DNA of 64,000 nucleotides. Origin: Chloroflexota bacterium (lineage in GTDB: Bacteria > Chloroflexota > UBA6077 > FW602-bin22 > CADDYW01). How positions within the stretch are numbered: position 1 is the first letter of the stretch; every line of letters begins with the position of its first letter. The notes below the pieces were generated by a model. It ran no database searches. It was given only the letters and a program-made list of their open reading frames with translations, and was not told the origin of the DNA. The position numbers were made by a program, and so were the translations under genes. Shown piece by piece: positions 55,714-64,000 of this stretch. The stretch spans positions 1-64,000 of the forward strand of contig JAJPIK010000052.1 of NCBI GenBank assembly GCA_021324795.1, written 5' to 3'.

Positions 55714-56877
55714 ATGATCCTTGATGTCAGTTCAAAGCAATTCGCGTCGACCAAAAAACCAATTCCTCCGACGCTGGTCGGGATGAACCTCGGCGAGATC
55801 CGAGCGCTTCTCGCTGAGCGGGGTGAGCCTGTCTATCGCGCTAATCAGATTGCCCGCTGGCTCTACCGCGAAGGCGTAAGCAACGCCAACGATATGTCGG
55901 ACCTGCCATGCTCGCTCCGCGAGCGCCTGGCCCAGGAAATCCGGATCAGTCCCTACGAAGTCGTCGTCGAGCGCACAGCAGACAACAATCTCACGCGCAA
56001 AGCCTTGTTACGCCTGGCCGATGGGAGCCTCGTGGAGACGGTCCTGATGCGCTATCCGGCGAACGATCGCCAACGAGCGCGCAACACTGTTTGCGTATCA
56101 TCTCAGGTTGGCTGCGCCGTGGGCTGTCCCTTTTGTGCAACCGGTTTCCTCGGCCTGAAGCGCCATTTGACCGCTGGCGAGATCATCGGCCAAGTCATTT
56201 ACTTCAACCAGCGCTTACGCCAGCTTCAAGCCAACGATGCCCGGGTGACAAACGTCGTCTTCATGGGCGAAGGAGAACCACTCGCCAACTTCCAGAACGT
56301 CTGGTCGGCGATCGAGCTACTGAACGCTCCCGAGTGCGTCGGTTTGGGAGCACGGCGGGTCACCGTATCAACCTCCGGCCTGGCCCCGCGAATCCGCGAG
56401 TTGGGGACCAAATCGCTCGAAGTTGGCCTGGCAATCTCTCTCCATGCCCCGACCGATGACCTACGCAATCGCCTGGTCCCGGTCAATCGAAAGTATCCGA
56501 TTGCCGAGTTGATCGATGCCTGCCGCGAGTACGTCGCTCAGACCAACCGACGCGTCTCGTTCGAGTACGCGCTGATGCGCGACGTCAACGACAGCATCGA
56601 ACAAGCCCGGACACTCGCCAGGCTCTTGGACGGTCTGCTCGCCCACGTCAACCTTATCCCGCTCAATCGCGTCGAAGGCAGCCTTTTCCAACCCACGCCC
56701 TGGTCGCGCATGCTCGCCTTTCAAAAAACGATCCAGGCCAGCGGCATCTCCTGCACCGTACGCAGCGAGCGCGGCGACGCCATCGACGGCGCCTGCGGCC
56801 AGCTCCGCGCCCGTCTTGAGCAATCTCCCACTGCCAACGCTTCCTCTCCTGCGAGAAGAGAGTTGCCTGATTGGTAG
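55714..56877 (+). CDS. rlmN: dual-specificity 23S rRNA/tRNA adenine-C2 methyltransferase
   Basis: A 387-residue radical SAM enzyme methylating A2503 of 23S rRNA and A37 of some tRNAs. RANQIARWLYREGVSNANDM is the N-terminal accessory part. CVSSQVGCAVGCPFCATGFLG carries the CxxxCxxC iron-sulfur motif, VVFMGEGEPLANFQNV the GGEPL-type region, and ISCTVRSERGDAIDGACGQL the C-terminal catalytic cysteine. Both mechanism cysteines appear present. If the start at 55714 is right the mRNA is almost leaderless; an internal ATG at 55783 is an alternative. Confidence 0.95.
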   Translation: MILDVSSKQFASTKKPIPPTLVGMNLGEIRALLAERGEPVYRANQIARWLYREGVSNANDMSDLPCSLRERLAQEIRISPYEVVVERTADNNLTRKALLRLADGSLVETVLMRYPANDRQRARNTVCVSSQVGCAVGCPFCATGFLGLKRHLTAGEIIGQVIYFNQRLRQLQANDARVTNVVFMGEGEPLANFQNVWSAIELLNAPECVGLGARRVTVSTSGLAPRIRELGTKSLEVGLAISLHAPTDDLRNRLVPVNRKYPIAELIDACREYVAQTNRRVSFEYALMRDVNDSIEQARTLARLLDGLLAHVNLIPLNRVEGSLFQPTPWSRMLAFQKTIQASGISCTVRSERGDAIDGACGQLRARLEQSPTANASSPARRELPDW

Positions 56878-57010
56878 GCTACATGGTTCGTTAGGCCAGC
56901 GAGCCCGCGTAGTCAGTCACCCTTCGCTCTGGTCAGGAGGAGAACCTCCACGCCTTCGCTCGCACCGATGGCGATGAGCGGTGCCAGTCCACTTCCGTGC
57001 TCATAGCCCA

Positions 57011-59212
57011 TCAGCTACCGTTCTCCACCGTCACTTGATACGCCCGGCTATTCACCACCTCGAACTGTCCTCTGGCCCCTTCAGCCGACACCGTGACTTC
57101 TCGACCGGCCTCATCGATCACCCGCAGCCGTGCGATTCGGTCCGCTCTGACCTCAGCAATGAGCTGACCATCACCAACCGCGTAGGAAACGTCCAGACGC
57201 CATCCACGGTACGGCAGGTGCGTAAATCCGTAGCGTCGTCCTGGCTGCAGCCACTCGGCAGGAAGATTCGGCACTAGCGAGAAGGCAAACGCCCCCGGAT
57301 CCTGCCCGTCGAGAAATCCGAAGACCTGGCGAACCCAGAGAGAGGTCGTCGTCGCTCCCCAGCCGTAGCCATCCGATCCGTTGAAGTCGGCCAGATCGAT
57401 CGGCCAGAACTCCGGCGACGTGCCCGGCGTTGGCCGGGGCGCTGCGTCGAGCGAGCGCCGATCGTTCTGATGATAGACTCGCGCGATGATGCGCTCAGCA
57501 AAACGGCCGGCGAACTGATGCCATCCCGCAGCCGTTGCCGCTTCCGCCGTGACGTAGCTCCAGGAAGGCCAGAGACACCAAGGCGGCGCATCGTAGAAGG
57601 CAATCTCCTCGGCCAGGCGCCTCTGCTGCTCCGGCGTCGCGATGCCAGCCACGAGGGGGGTCAGGCTCAGCGCCGAGTAGCGGACCGGATCGGTCTGCCA
57701 GTAGCTCGGGCTTTCCATCCCTCCAAGAAACTGCCCGGTGCGTTTGTCCCAATCACGGAATCGACCAGCCTCGGGATCCCAAAGCTGCTGGGTGCGCCGA
57801 GCGTAATCGTCAGAAACGGCGCGCCAGCCTAATTCGTCGCTCACTCGCCCAAGCTCGCGAGCGAAGCGTGCCAGGATAGCCGCCGATTGACTCATAGTCG
57901 CCTGAAGCTCGACCGGTCGCACGTAGTGCGAGATCACTTCGTCGCCCTGGCCGGACGGGTCCAGTCGCGGGGTACAATCTTCACCAGCCTCCCAGGTGCA
58001 CTTATAGACGCACCAGCCATCTTCGTCGGTTCGCTCGGCCAGCCAATACTCCAAGTAGGCAACGAGCTGCGGATAGACCTCGCTGAGCCAGGTCCGATCG
58101 AGCGTCCGACAATAGAGCAGCCAGAGATTGTAGAACGGCAGGCACCAGGCTGGCGAGGTGCCGCAAACCGTTCCGTCCTTGGCGACCATGTTCGGTTCGC
58201 CGCCGACAAACACGCACGGGACGTTCGCCGCCGGTGAGTCGCACAGCAACGTTCGCGTCAAGCGCAGCGCCAACTCCGGCGCGGCGTAGCTCAAGCGGAC
58301 CGCGTCGAGCGTACCTTCGGCCAGGACAATCCGGGGCCAGGTCATCATCCACGACGGCCAAACATCCCTAAAGATGCCACCCGCGGGAAAAACGCAGGCC
58401 CGAGTCGTCTCGAGATCATAGACCCAGCCGCGTTTCCATTCGTCAGGCCAATCGCCCACTGGCATCGCCGCGTCGGCATAAAACCGATCGTCGGCCGCTT
58501 GCTTCTCATCACATACCGCCGCCGCTCGGGTTGCAACCCGACGTGCCACTTCGACGTCACCGCGCACAAGCCCTACACTCCAGCGAGCTTCCCCGCCGGG
58601 AGCCAGCCTCTGACTGCTTCGAAACCCCAACGCGACCTGACCATTCTCGACCAACGATCCAGCAGCTTTCGCCACCTCCGCCGCCGAAATGGGAGCAACA
58701 GATTCCCCGTCTACCGCAAAGCTAATCCGGCGATCGCTCTTACGGTCGTGGAGGGACCAGGAACGATCGAAATGGCGTGTCTCCCAGATGGCGCGCTGTC
58801 CGTCAACTCTCGCCAGCACCCAGAGCTCGAGATGGTGAGCCAGCGCGCCTCGGTTCTCGAGCGTCAGCGTGGCAACCAGGGCGTCGCGCTCGGCCAGCCC
58901 GAATCGCAATTGGCCCCGAATCTGATCCATCTCCCAGTCGTAGCTGAACAATGACGCCGAGTGATGGGCCGACCAGTAGCCCAAGCGCGCGAAGTCGGCC
59001 CGGGTCTGGTAGAATCGTCCATTCCAACGAATCGTGACAACGACCGCCGCCTCGTGCTCGACGATCCGCGCCGTTGGCTCGACCCAGCCAAGCCCGAGCG
59101 CATCGTCAGTCGTTCGCAGCACTCCTGCCTCGGGTTGCTGCCAGCTATGCGCCAGATGAAAAGGATTCGCAAGATAGCCGAAAGGCGTATACCGGTCGAT
59201 TGGGAAAGACAT
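57011..59212 (-). CDS. large glycoside hydrolase of the (alpha/alpha)6 class (GH63/MGH1-like)
   Basis: A protein of about 733 residues. The N-terminal beta part covers residues about 1-250, and a helical-barrel catalytic region follows. WPSWMMTWPRIVLAEG, WCVYKCTWEAGEDCTPRLDP, SPSYWQTDP and GSDGYGWGATTTSLWVRQVF resemble GH63/MGH1 (glucosidase I or mannosylglycerate hydrolase) and amylo-alpha-1,6-glucosidase-like enzymes, with plausible catalytic acids in WEAGEDCTP and near the C-terminus. No signal peptide is seen, so it is probably cytoplasmic. The ATG at 59212 is preferred; the frame to 59251 runs through an interspersed repeat. Substrate is unknown; storage glycan or compatible-solute glycoside are possibilities. 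Confidence 0.7.
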   Translation of the reverse strand: MSFPIDRYTPFGYLANPFHLAHSWQQPEAGVLRTTDDALGLGWVEPTARIVEHEAAVVVTIRWNGRFYQTRADFARLGYWSAHHSASLFSYDWEMDQIRGQLRFGLAERDALVATLTLENRGALAHHLELWVLARVDGQRAIWETRHFDRSWSLHDRKSDRRISFAVDGESVAPISAAEVAKAAGSLVENGQVALGFRSSQRLAPGGEARWSVGLVRGDVEVARRVATRAAAVCDEKQAADDRFYADAAMPVGDWPDEWKRGWVYDLETTRACVFPAGGIFRDVWPSWMMTWPRIVLAEGTLDAVRLSYAAPELALRLTRTLLCDSPAANVPCVFVGGEPNMVAKDGTVCGTSPAWCLPFYNLWLLYCRTLDRTWLSEVYPQLVAYLEYWLAERTDEDGWCVYKCTWEAGEDCTPRLDPSGQGDEVISHYVRPVELQATMSQSAAILARFARELGRVSDELGWRAVSDDYARRTQQLWDPEAGRFRDWDKRTGQFLGGMESPSYWQTDPVRYSALSLTPLVAGIATPEQQRRLAEEIAFYDAPPWCLWPSWSYVTAEAATAAGWHQFAGRFAERIIARVYHQNDRRSLDAAPRPTPGTSPEFWPIDLADFNGSDGYGWGATTTSLWVRQVFGFLDGQDPGAFAFSLVPNLPAEWLQPGRRYGFTHLPYRGWRLDVSYAVGDGQLIAEVRADRIARLRVIDEAGREVTVSAEGARGQFEVVNSRAYQVTVENGS

Positions 59213-59215
59213 AGC

Positions 59216-59254
59216 GCGGGGGAGATTCTTCGTCGCTTCGCTCCTCAACATGAC
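59216..59254. repeat. copy of a widespread small interspersed repeat
   Basis: The plus strand reads GATTCTTCGTCGCTTCGCTC and continues CTCAACATGAC. This resembles the short repeat recalled from intergenic regions of many bacteria, where it is often mistranslated as CH-ERS-E peptides. It overlaps the apparent 5' end of the glycosidase frame, which argues for the downstream ATG as the true start. Confidence 0.5.
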
Positions 59255-59271
59255 AAACCGTGGCGGGAAGA

Positions 59272-60204
59272 TTAAGGGGTCGGCGTTGCTGTCCGCCTCC
59301 TGCGTGTACCTGCTCCTGACGATTTCGCCTGGTGAAGGGTGCGTCTCGGGAAAGCACGAAGCAGGTCAGCAACGTTCATAAACCACACCCGATTTTCCGA
59401 GCGGATTCGTTTCCAACCCGTGTCACTACGCATGTAATAATACTTGCTGCTACGGCTCAACGATGTCACAACCACTCCCTGATCTTCGCTCACCTGTCCA
59501 GGAAAAGGAGTTCCGGAAGCCTTCGGACTCGTAGTCGCGACCGCGGTACTTCCGATCGTCGGTGACGGCGTTGGCGAATCCGGCACCGACGTCAGGGTTG
59601 GCGCGGGAGTCGTCGGCAGAGCCAACGCCGTCTCTGCCAGCGAGCTCGCCATGGCTGGCGTGGGCGCCGAGGGAATGACATTAGGCGGGGGCGTCGGAAC
59701 CGATGCCAGGGCGACATCGGCGATAGGCGAAGCTTCGACTGCAGAAGTAGGCGTCGCTTCTGCCCTGGACGGATTGGCCCTCTGAGTGGTTGTGCTACCA
59801 TCCCCGACCGGGCTGGCTTCATTCGCGGTCACCACCGACCCGGGCAAGCTTGGTGATGTCACACTCGCTGGAGCAGCCGGGCGCGGATTGGGTCCTGCAA
59901 CCGGAGATACGACGGGCAAAGGAGGCACGGACGCGCCAAGCACCTGAGGAGCATCCGCGGCAACCGGCGTTGGCGAAATCCGTCTGACTTGGGTTGGCCG
60001 CTCGAGACGGGTAGGTCGGGAAGCAACCGTCGCGGTCGCCAACACCGGCGCCGGCGTATCGGCGAAGCTAATGACGACCGGCGGAGGGGAAGGAGGACCA
60101 CAGGAGACCAGGACAACCATGAGCAGGGCCAGAATCGCGGGACAGCCCCAAACGTCGCGTGCTGCCGAGCAAAAGGTGTGGTTAGCCGCGCACCACCCTT
60201 TCAC
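59272..60204 (-). CDS. Pro/Thr-rich lipoprotein with a cysteine-free Ada-like C-terminal domain
   Basis: A 310-residue protein. A hydrophobic N-terminus ends in a lipobox (LLMVVLVSCGPP), predicting lipid attachment at Cys of LVSC. Residues about 40-225 are a low-complexity Pro/Ala/Thr/Ser tether. The C-terminal about 45 residues (SSKYYYMRSDTGWKRI, then RSENRVWFMNV and FPRRTLH) resemble the small domain following nucleases or lipoproteins (Ada zinc-binding/DNA-entry type), but all metal-binding cysteines are missing. It is probably an exported anchor or adaptor; the role is unknown. It starts 18 bp after the ABC ATPase gene and is likely co-transcribed. Confidence 0.6.
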   Translation of the reverse strand: MKGWCAANHTFCSAARDVWGCPAILALLMVVLVSCGPPSPPPVVISFADTPAPVLATATVASRPTRLERPTQVRRISPTPVAADAPQVLGASVPPLPVVSPVAGPNPRPAAPASVTSPSLPGSVVTANEASPVGDGSTTTQRANPSRAEATPTSAVEASPIADVALASVPTPPPNVIPSAPTPAMASSLAETALALPTTPAPTLTSVPDSPTPSPTIGSTAVATTSPKASGTPFPGQVSEDQGVVVTSLSRSSKYYYMRSDTGWKRIRSENRVWFMNVADLLRAFPRRTLHQAKSSGAGTRRRRTATPTP

Positions 60205-60222
60205 CCTGGTCGCCTATCCTCC

Positions 60223-62001
60223 TTACGTCATTGGAACACCATTCGTGACAGGAACGTGGTCGAGCGAGACAACCGGCTGCAGAGAAACGTCCTGGATTGC
60301 CACCCCAAGGGCACGTGTATCCTCACCGATCCCCCAATCGATCGGCCGAGCGACACGGTCAACCACGAAGGTGATTTTGACAACCTTGCGCTTGGGCAAG
60401 GAAATCGTACCCACCGCCGTCATGAGATCAACCTGGTTGGCATTATACTCCCCTAGCGGCTGGTCGTCAACGTAAATCTTCAGCCGGGTCGCACCACGCC
60501 CCCACTGAGCGAGAGAATTGTGATACCGAACCACGAGACGGGAAGTCGGCGAGGGAGGCATCAGGTAGAGAGACGCCTGTTCGCCCAGCCAGCGATACGA
60601 CGCCTCATCTCCCTCCGGACCATACCATTGTCCATCGACAAAACGCTCGGAAACCTCGGCAACGCGGGCTTGAGACGGCGCCCAGGTCAATTGAGAACGC
60701 TGCCCGACCTCGCCTTGTGCACCATCGGTTGAGAGTCGGCTCCCATCCCGATGAACAGTACTCCCCCCCCAATGACAGCACATCGCCACGACCCCCTGAT
60801 CCAGCTCGACTGGCGCTTGAATCACGAGATGGTGAATTCCTTCCCGGTTCGCCATCAGGCGAAGCGGATCGTCATAGGGAGTCAGGGCTACGTCCACCGT
60901 GTAATGTCCAGGAGCAAGGTTCAGCCCGTCGTAGCGCAGCCGAATCACCCCATCGGCAAGGTCCGGCGCAAACGTCACGTCGTAGGAAGCCGCCGTGACC
61001 CGGTGCACTTCCAAGCCATCGTCCCGCCGAATCGTCACCGTCGCGCTTAATGGACGCTCGCGTCTCCCGTAGCTCAGGTAGCCGATCTCGACGTGCATCG
61101 GCTCGTAGGGTGCGAAGATGTGCTGTTCCTGCCCTTGTTCGTTGCTCAACTTAACTCGAGTAATCTCACAAGGATAAGTCAGCCCACCCGCCACGGCAAC
61201 CGTTCGCGCAGCATCCTGCTCCGCCTCGCTGTCTCCCTTCTCGATCTGGGCTTCCTCACGCTCCCGTACCAAGTTCAGATAATGCGAGATCGCCTGGTCG
61301 GGGTGGCCGTCGTATCGCACCTGCCCGTGATCGAGCCAGATGATCCGGTCGCAGATCCGCTGGAGAATCGGCAACGAATGCGAGACAATCAGAATCGCTC
61401 GACCTTCGCGACGCATCTCGTGAATACGCGAGTAACACTTCTCTTGAAATGCAACGTCTCCTACCGCGAGCACTTCGTCGACAATCAGCACGTCCGATGC
61501 GATCGCGATCGCCGCTGCGAACGCCAACCGAACGTACATGCCCGATGAGTACAAGCGCACCGGCGTATCGATGAACTGTTCGAGCTCAGCAAACGCCACG
61601 ATCTCGTCAAAATGCGCGTCGACCTGCTTGCGGCTCAGTCCCATCAAGCTCCAGTTCAGATAGACGTTGTCGCGCCCACTCAGATCCGGATGAAAGCCCG
61701 CGCCGAGCTCGAGCAACGCCGAAACTCGGCCTGAAACCTGAACCCGTCCTTCCGTCGGCTCGATAATTCGGGTAACCAGCTTGAGCAGTGTGCTCTTTCC
61801 GGAGCCGTTGTCGCCAATGATGCCAACAGTTTCACCAGGACTCACGGTTAAGGACACGTTCCGGAGCGCCCAGAACTCCTCTGCCCGCGAGCGACGGTTC
61901 CCCAGATTGACGAAAATATCCTGGAATGACCGATAGTGCTCGCGTCGGAGATAGAAGCGTTTAGAGACGTCGTTAATTAAAATCGTCGAGTTAACAGACA
62001 T
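60223..62001 (-). CDS. Wzt-type polysaccharide ABC transporter ATPase with extra C-terminal domain
   Basis: A protein of about 592 residues. The ATPase domain (about 1-240) has GIIGDNGSGKSTLLKLVTRI (Walker A), LSGRDNVYLNWSLMGLSRKQ, a degenerate signature region (PVRLYSSGMYVRLAFAAAIA) and ILIVSHSLPILQRICDR. Residues about 265-410 match the Wzt C-terminal sandwich that recognises the glycan end. A second beta-sandwich (about 420-590; YHNSLAQWGRGATRLKIYVD) follows. It would energise export of a lipid-linked polysaccharide or teichoic-acid-like polymer. No Wzm permease gene is adjacent. The ATG at 62001 begins the family N-terminus. Confidence 0.85.
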   Translation of the reverse strand: MSVNSTILINDVSKRFYLRREHYRSFQDIFVNLGNRRSRAEEFWALRNVSLTVSPGETVGIIGDNGSGKSTLLKLVTRIIEPTEGRVQVSGRVSALLELGAGFHPDLSGRDNVYLNWSLMGLSRKQVDAHFDEIVAFAELEQFIDTPVRLYSSGMYVRLAFAAAIAIASDVLIVDEVLAVGDVAFQEKCYSRIHEMRREGRAILIVSHSLPILQRICDRIIWLDHGQVRYDGHPDQAISHYLNLVREREEAQIEKGDSEAEQDAARTVAVAGGLTYPCEITRVKLSNEQGQEQHIFAPYEPMHVEIGYLSYGRRERPLSATVTIRRDDGLEVHRVTAASYDVTFAPDLADGVIRLRYDGLNLAPGHYTVDVALTPYDDPLRLMANREGIHHLVIQAPVELDQGVVAMCCHWGGSTVHRDGSRLSTDGAQGEVGQRSQLTWAPSQARVAEVSERFVDGQWYGPEGDEASYRWLGEQASLYLMPPSPTSRLVVRYHNSLAQWGRGATRLKIYVDDQPLGEYNANQVDLMTAVGTISLPKRKVVKITFVVDRVARPIDWGIGEDTRALGVAIQDVSLQPVVSLDHVPVTNGVPMT

Positions 62002-62061
62002 CCAAAACCGATCATCGTCTCTTTCACGGATTACTTGCCAATGCCCCGGCCGCGCCAACAA

Positions 62062-62298
62062 GCAGGCTCAGCTGCGGCTAGTATAGCATAGTCTATGGTT
62101 AACCAATCTGGAGCACAGAGGTCCAGCCCAAGCAAATAGCAATCCCAGACCTGCGAGCGCTTGACCCTAACCAGAGATGTATGTTACACATATCGCGTTA
62201 TCGCCAGGGGCGCGCTGGCTGTATTGCGGGAGCTTTGGAAGCTTTCGTCGCCCTACGCCATTAGCCCGCGTAACATTTGAGGCCTGCCGGAGAATTGC
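62062..62298. other. divergent intergenic region with a small dyad
   Basis: The Wzt-type and GT2 genes diverge here. TATGT-TAC-ACATA (about 62180-62192) is a perfect small dyad that could be an operator. No clear promoter pair could be fixed on either strand. Confidence 0.35.
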
Positions 62299-62979
62299 AT
62301 GAAGCTAAGTGTAATTATACCTGCCTACAATGAGAAGGATACTATTCTTCAAACTATTGAGCGGGTTGCGATGGTGGACCTTCCGATTGAAATTATCGTC
62401 GTCGATGATGGCTCAAACGACGGCACGACGCAATTGCTAAAGCACCTTCGGCAACCTGGAGTCTTGGTAGTTACTCATAGCCAAAATTTGGGTAAAGGTG
62501 CTGCCGTCCGTACTGGCCTCTCCCATGCAACCGGAGACTTCGTGATAATTCAAGATGCAGATCTCGAGTACGACCCGTCGCACTATCCGCGCCTACTTCA
62601 ACCTATCCTCAGTGGTCGCGCAGACGTCGTCTTTGGCTCACGCTTCCAGGGACAGATTAAGCGGATGACCCTCATTCAGAAGATCGGCAATTCATTCCTC
62701 ACTCTTTTGACAAACATCCTTTACGGTGTGTGCCTCACCGATATGGAGACCTGTTATAAGGTTATTCCCTTACGCATTATCCAAAACCTCAATCTGCAGA
62801 GTCGTGGTTTCGAATTCGAACCAGAAGTTACCGCGAAGCTTCTCAAAAGAGGTTGTCGCATTGTTGAGATCCCGATCCCTTACGTTGCCCGAAGCAAGAA
62901 TGAGGGGAAGAAGATAAACTGGCGGCATGGCTTCCCTGCCATGAAGGTCTTACTGACTCAGCGGTTCAGTCCAGATTGA
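62299..62979 (+). CDS. GT2 family glycosyltransferase (DPM1/polyprenyl-phosphate sugar synthase-like)
   Basis: A 226-residue GT-A enzyme without membrane helices. LSVIIPAYNEKDTILQTIER, IIVVDDGSNDGTTQLLK, LGKGAAVRTGLSHATGDFVI, IQDADLEYDPSHY (DxD region) and TDMETCYKVI fit dolichyl/polyprenyl-phosphate mannose or glucose synthases. The product would be the donor for GT-C enzymes, and one such enzyme follows on the same strand. Codon use is more AT-rich than in the neighbouring housekeeping genes. TGCCGGAGAATTGC before the ATG gives a plausible ribosome-binding site. Confidence 0.88.
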   Translation: MKLSVIIPAYNEKDTILQTIERVAMVDLPIEIIVVDDGSNDGTTQLLKHLRQPGVLVVTHSQNLGKGAAVRTGLSHATGDFVIIQDADLEYDPSHYPRLLQPILSGRADVVFGSRFQGQIKRMTLIQKIGNSFLTLLTNILYGVCLTDMETCYKVIPLRIIQNLNLQSRGFEFEPEVTAKLLKRGCRIVEIPIPYVARSKNEGKKINWRHGFPAMKVLLTQRFSPD

Positions 62980-63254
62980 GCGCTTTGGTCGAACTTGAAT
63001 TTGCTCTTATTTAGTCACGAGGACCAAACTTAGCCGCTGCTACGTTGGCGATTCCATATCCAACCGAGAACGAAGAATATTGCGCAGAAACACTCAATTT
63101 TTTGTAGCCAGGATCCTTCATACTGCACATAGAAGTGCATGGGACGATGGATAAAAGCGTTGCGGGCAGCCGCCTTCTCTGGGGAAGTCCTCGGAAACTA
63201 GGACCGCGACAAAATTCCCCGCCAACTGAAGCGGTGTTACCCAAGGGGGTGACG

Positions 63255-64000
63255 GTGATACATCGAAAGAATCAAAATCTTCTGACGGCGTCATGGCTTT
63301 TTGTCCTCTTTGTTCTGATCTATCTCTCCACGGCCAAGGGGGTGTTCGAATACGAGGACGACGTTTCGATGTTTTATGTCACCCAAGATATCGTACTCCA
63401 TGGGAATTTTAGTACCCCACCGAAGACCCCTGGAGCGACCCAAGGAGTCGATGGTCACTGGTACAGCAAGTATGGAATTGGCGAGTCCATACTGGGCGTA
63501 CCATTCTATTTCATTGGGAACATTCTCGAAAAGGTCTTGCCGAGTAAGGAAATCATCGATCAGAGGGGGTTTCTGCGGGCTAACACATTGGTATACACTG
63601 TATGCCTGGTCGGAATTCTGTGCACCGCAGGGGTTATTAGTCTTGTGTATCTCGTTGCTCGGGAACTTGAATGTTCGCCACGCGGTGCGATAGTTACTGC
63701 TTTTTGTTTCGGTCTCGGAACTTTTGCTTGGCACTACTCCCGCACATTCATGAGCGAACCACCAAGTATGCTGACCGGCGCGATCTCGTTCTATGGAATG
63801 CTACGATACAGAAACCAAGGAAGGATCCGTTGGCTGTTTCTCTCGGGTTCCGCAGGTGGGGTATGCTTGTTGATGCGACTGACTAACATATCGGTCATCG
63901 CCCCGGTCGGTGCCTGGTTATTGTGGTTACTTTTCACAAAAAAACGCGATACCCCTTTGGGTATGCTGCGAAACGTTGTCACCTGGGTCTTGCCAATTGC
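63255..64000 (+). CDS. polytopic membrane protein, probable GT-C glycosyltransferase (partial, runs off the window)
   Basis: An open frame of at least 248 codons with no stop before the edge. It starts at a GTG (63255) with GGGGG just upstream; the GTG at 63249 is an alternative. It opens with a membrane helix (LLTASWLFVLFVLIYLS) and a first external loop rich in acidic residues (FEYEDDVSMFYVTQDIVL, then HWYSKYGIGESILGVPFYFI), like GT39/GT83-type GT-C enzymes. More helices follow, and FAWHYSRTFMSEPPSMLTG resembles the conserved second loop. The preceding polyprenyl-phosphate sugar synthase would supply its donor. Confidence 0.7.
   Translation, partial: MIHRKNQNLLTASWLFVLFVLIYLSTAKGVFEYEDDVSMFYVTQDIVLHGNFSTPPKTPGATQGVDGHWYSKYGIGESILGVPFYFIGNILEKVLPSKEIIDQRGFLRANTLVYTVCLVGILCTAGVISLVYLVARELECSPRGAIVTAFCFGLGTFAWHYSRTFMSEPPSMLTGAISFYGMLRYRNQGRIRWLFLSGSAGGVCLLMRLTNISVIAPVGAWLLWLLFTKKRDTPLGMLRNVVTWVLPI

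Overview
The window is a GC-rich bacterial chromosome segment, most likely from the Chloroflexota and plausibly class Thermomicrobia. This is inferred from gene content and style: B12-dependent ribonucleotide reductase next to nrdR, a PIN-TRAM/ispD/ispF/cysE/cysS/rlmB chain, Pro/Thr-rich lipoprotein linkers, no outer-membrane genes, and many GTG/TTG starts. No 16S gene is present, so the placement is not proven. Housekeeping genes dominate. The accessory material sits at the left end and in the surface-polysaccharide regions.

Left end (1-5.1 kb): a decayed mobile-element zone. The window opens in the last codons of an IS3-type transposase, whose right end is fused to a gene remnant with a GOLD-like domain. 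A scrambled tyrosine-recombinase tail and a deletion derivative of an IS630-type element follow. After these come a transaldolase, a small zinc-ribbon protein and an orphan SIR2-like protein that could be a defence NADase.

5.1-25.3 kb: murJ and an rfaE2-type nucleotidyltransferase (minus); then plus-strand housekeeping genes: a four-S1-domain protein, clpC, radA, a PIN-TRAM protein, ispD-ispF, cysE-cysS-rlmB, nrdR, nrdJ, pgeF-yggS, yggT and a DUF1992 protein. The nrdJ promoter is preceded by two near-identical AT-rich 20-mers 42 bp apart (candidate NrdR sites) and followed by a leader of about 500 nt. A cap-only cobalamin-domain-like protein and a flavin-binding PNPOx-fold protein lie on the minus strand; the latter has a clear promoter and two dyad operators.

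25.4-43.2 kb: a RodZ-like membrane HTH protein, a methyltransferase and mfd, then a surface-polysaccharide region. A tightly overlapping minus-strand series runs GT4, GT4, GH-GT2 fusion, GT2, polyprenyl-phosphate sugar transferase, GT-C enzyme and pth. A further GT-C gene converges on pth. The 923-residue glycosidase/glycosyltransferase fusion is the most unusual protein here.

43.2-56.9 kb: tRNA-Arg(CCG), tatC-tatA, acpP, nusB, fabD, rpmF (59 codons) and DUF177 as a compact lipid/ribosome operon; then a coiled-coil protein, coaD, rsmD, recG and the fatty-acid-kinase pair fakB-fakA; then rpmB, rpe and rlmN. Several intergenic spaces hold long perfect hairpins.

57-64 kb: a large GH63/MGH1-like glycosidase, a Pro/Thr-rich lipoprotein, an orphan Wzt-type ABC ATPase with two C-terminal sandwich domains, a DPM1-like GT2 and, running off the edge, a polytopic membrane protein that looks like a GT-C enzyme. 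The last 2 kb looks more AT-rich and may be a recently acquired glycosylation segment.
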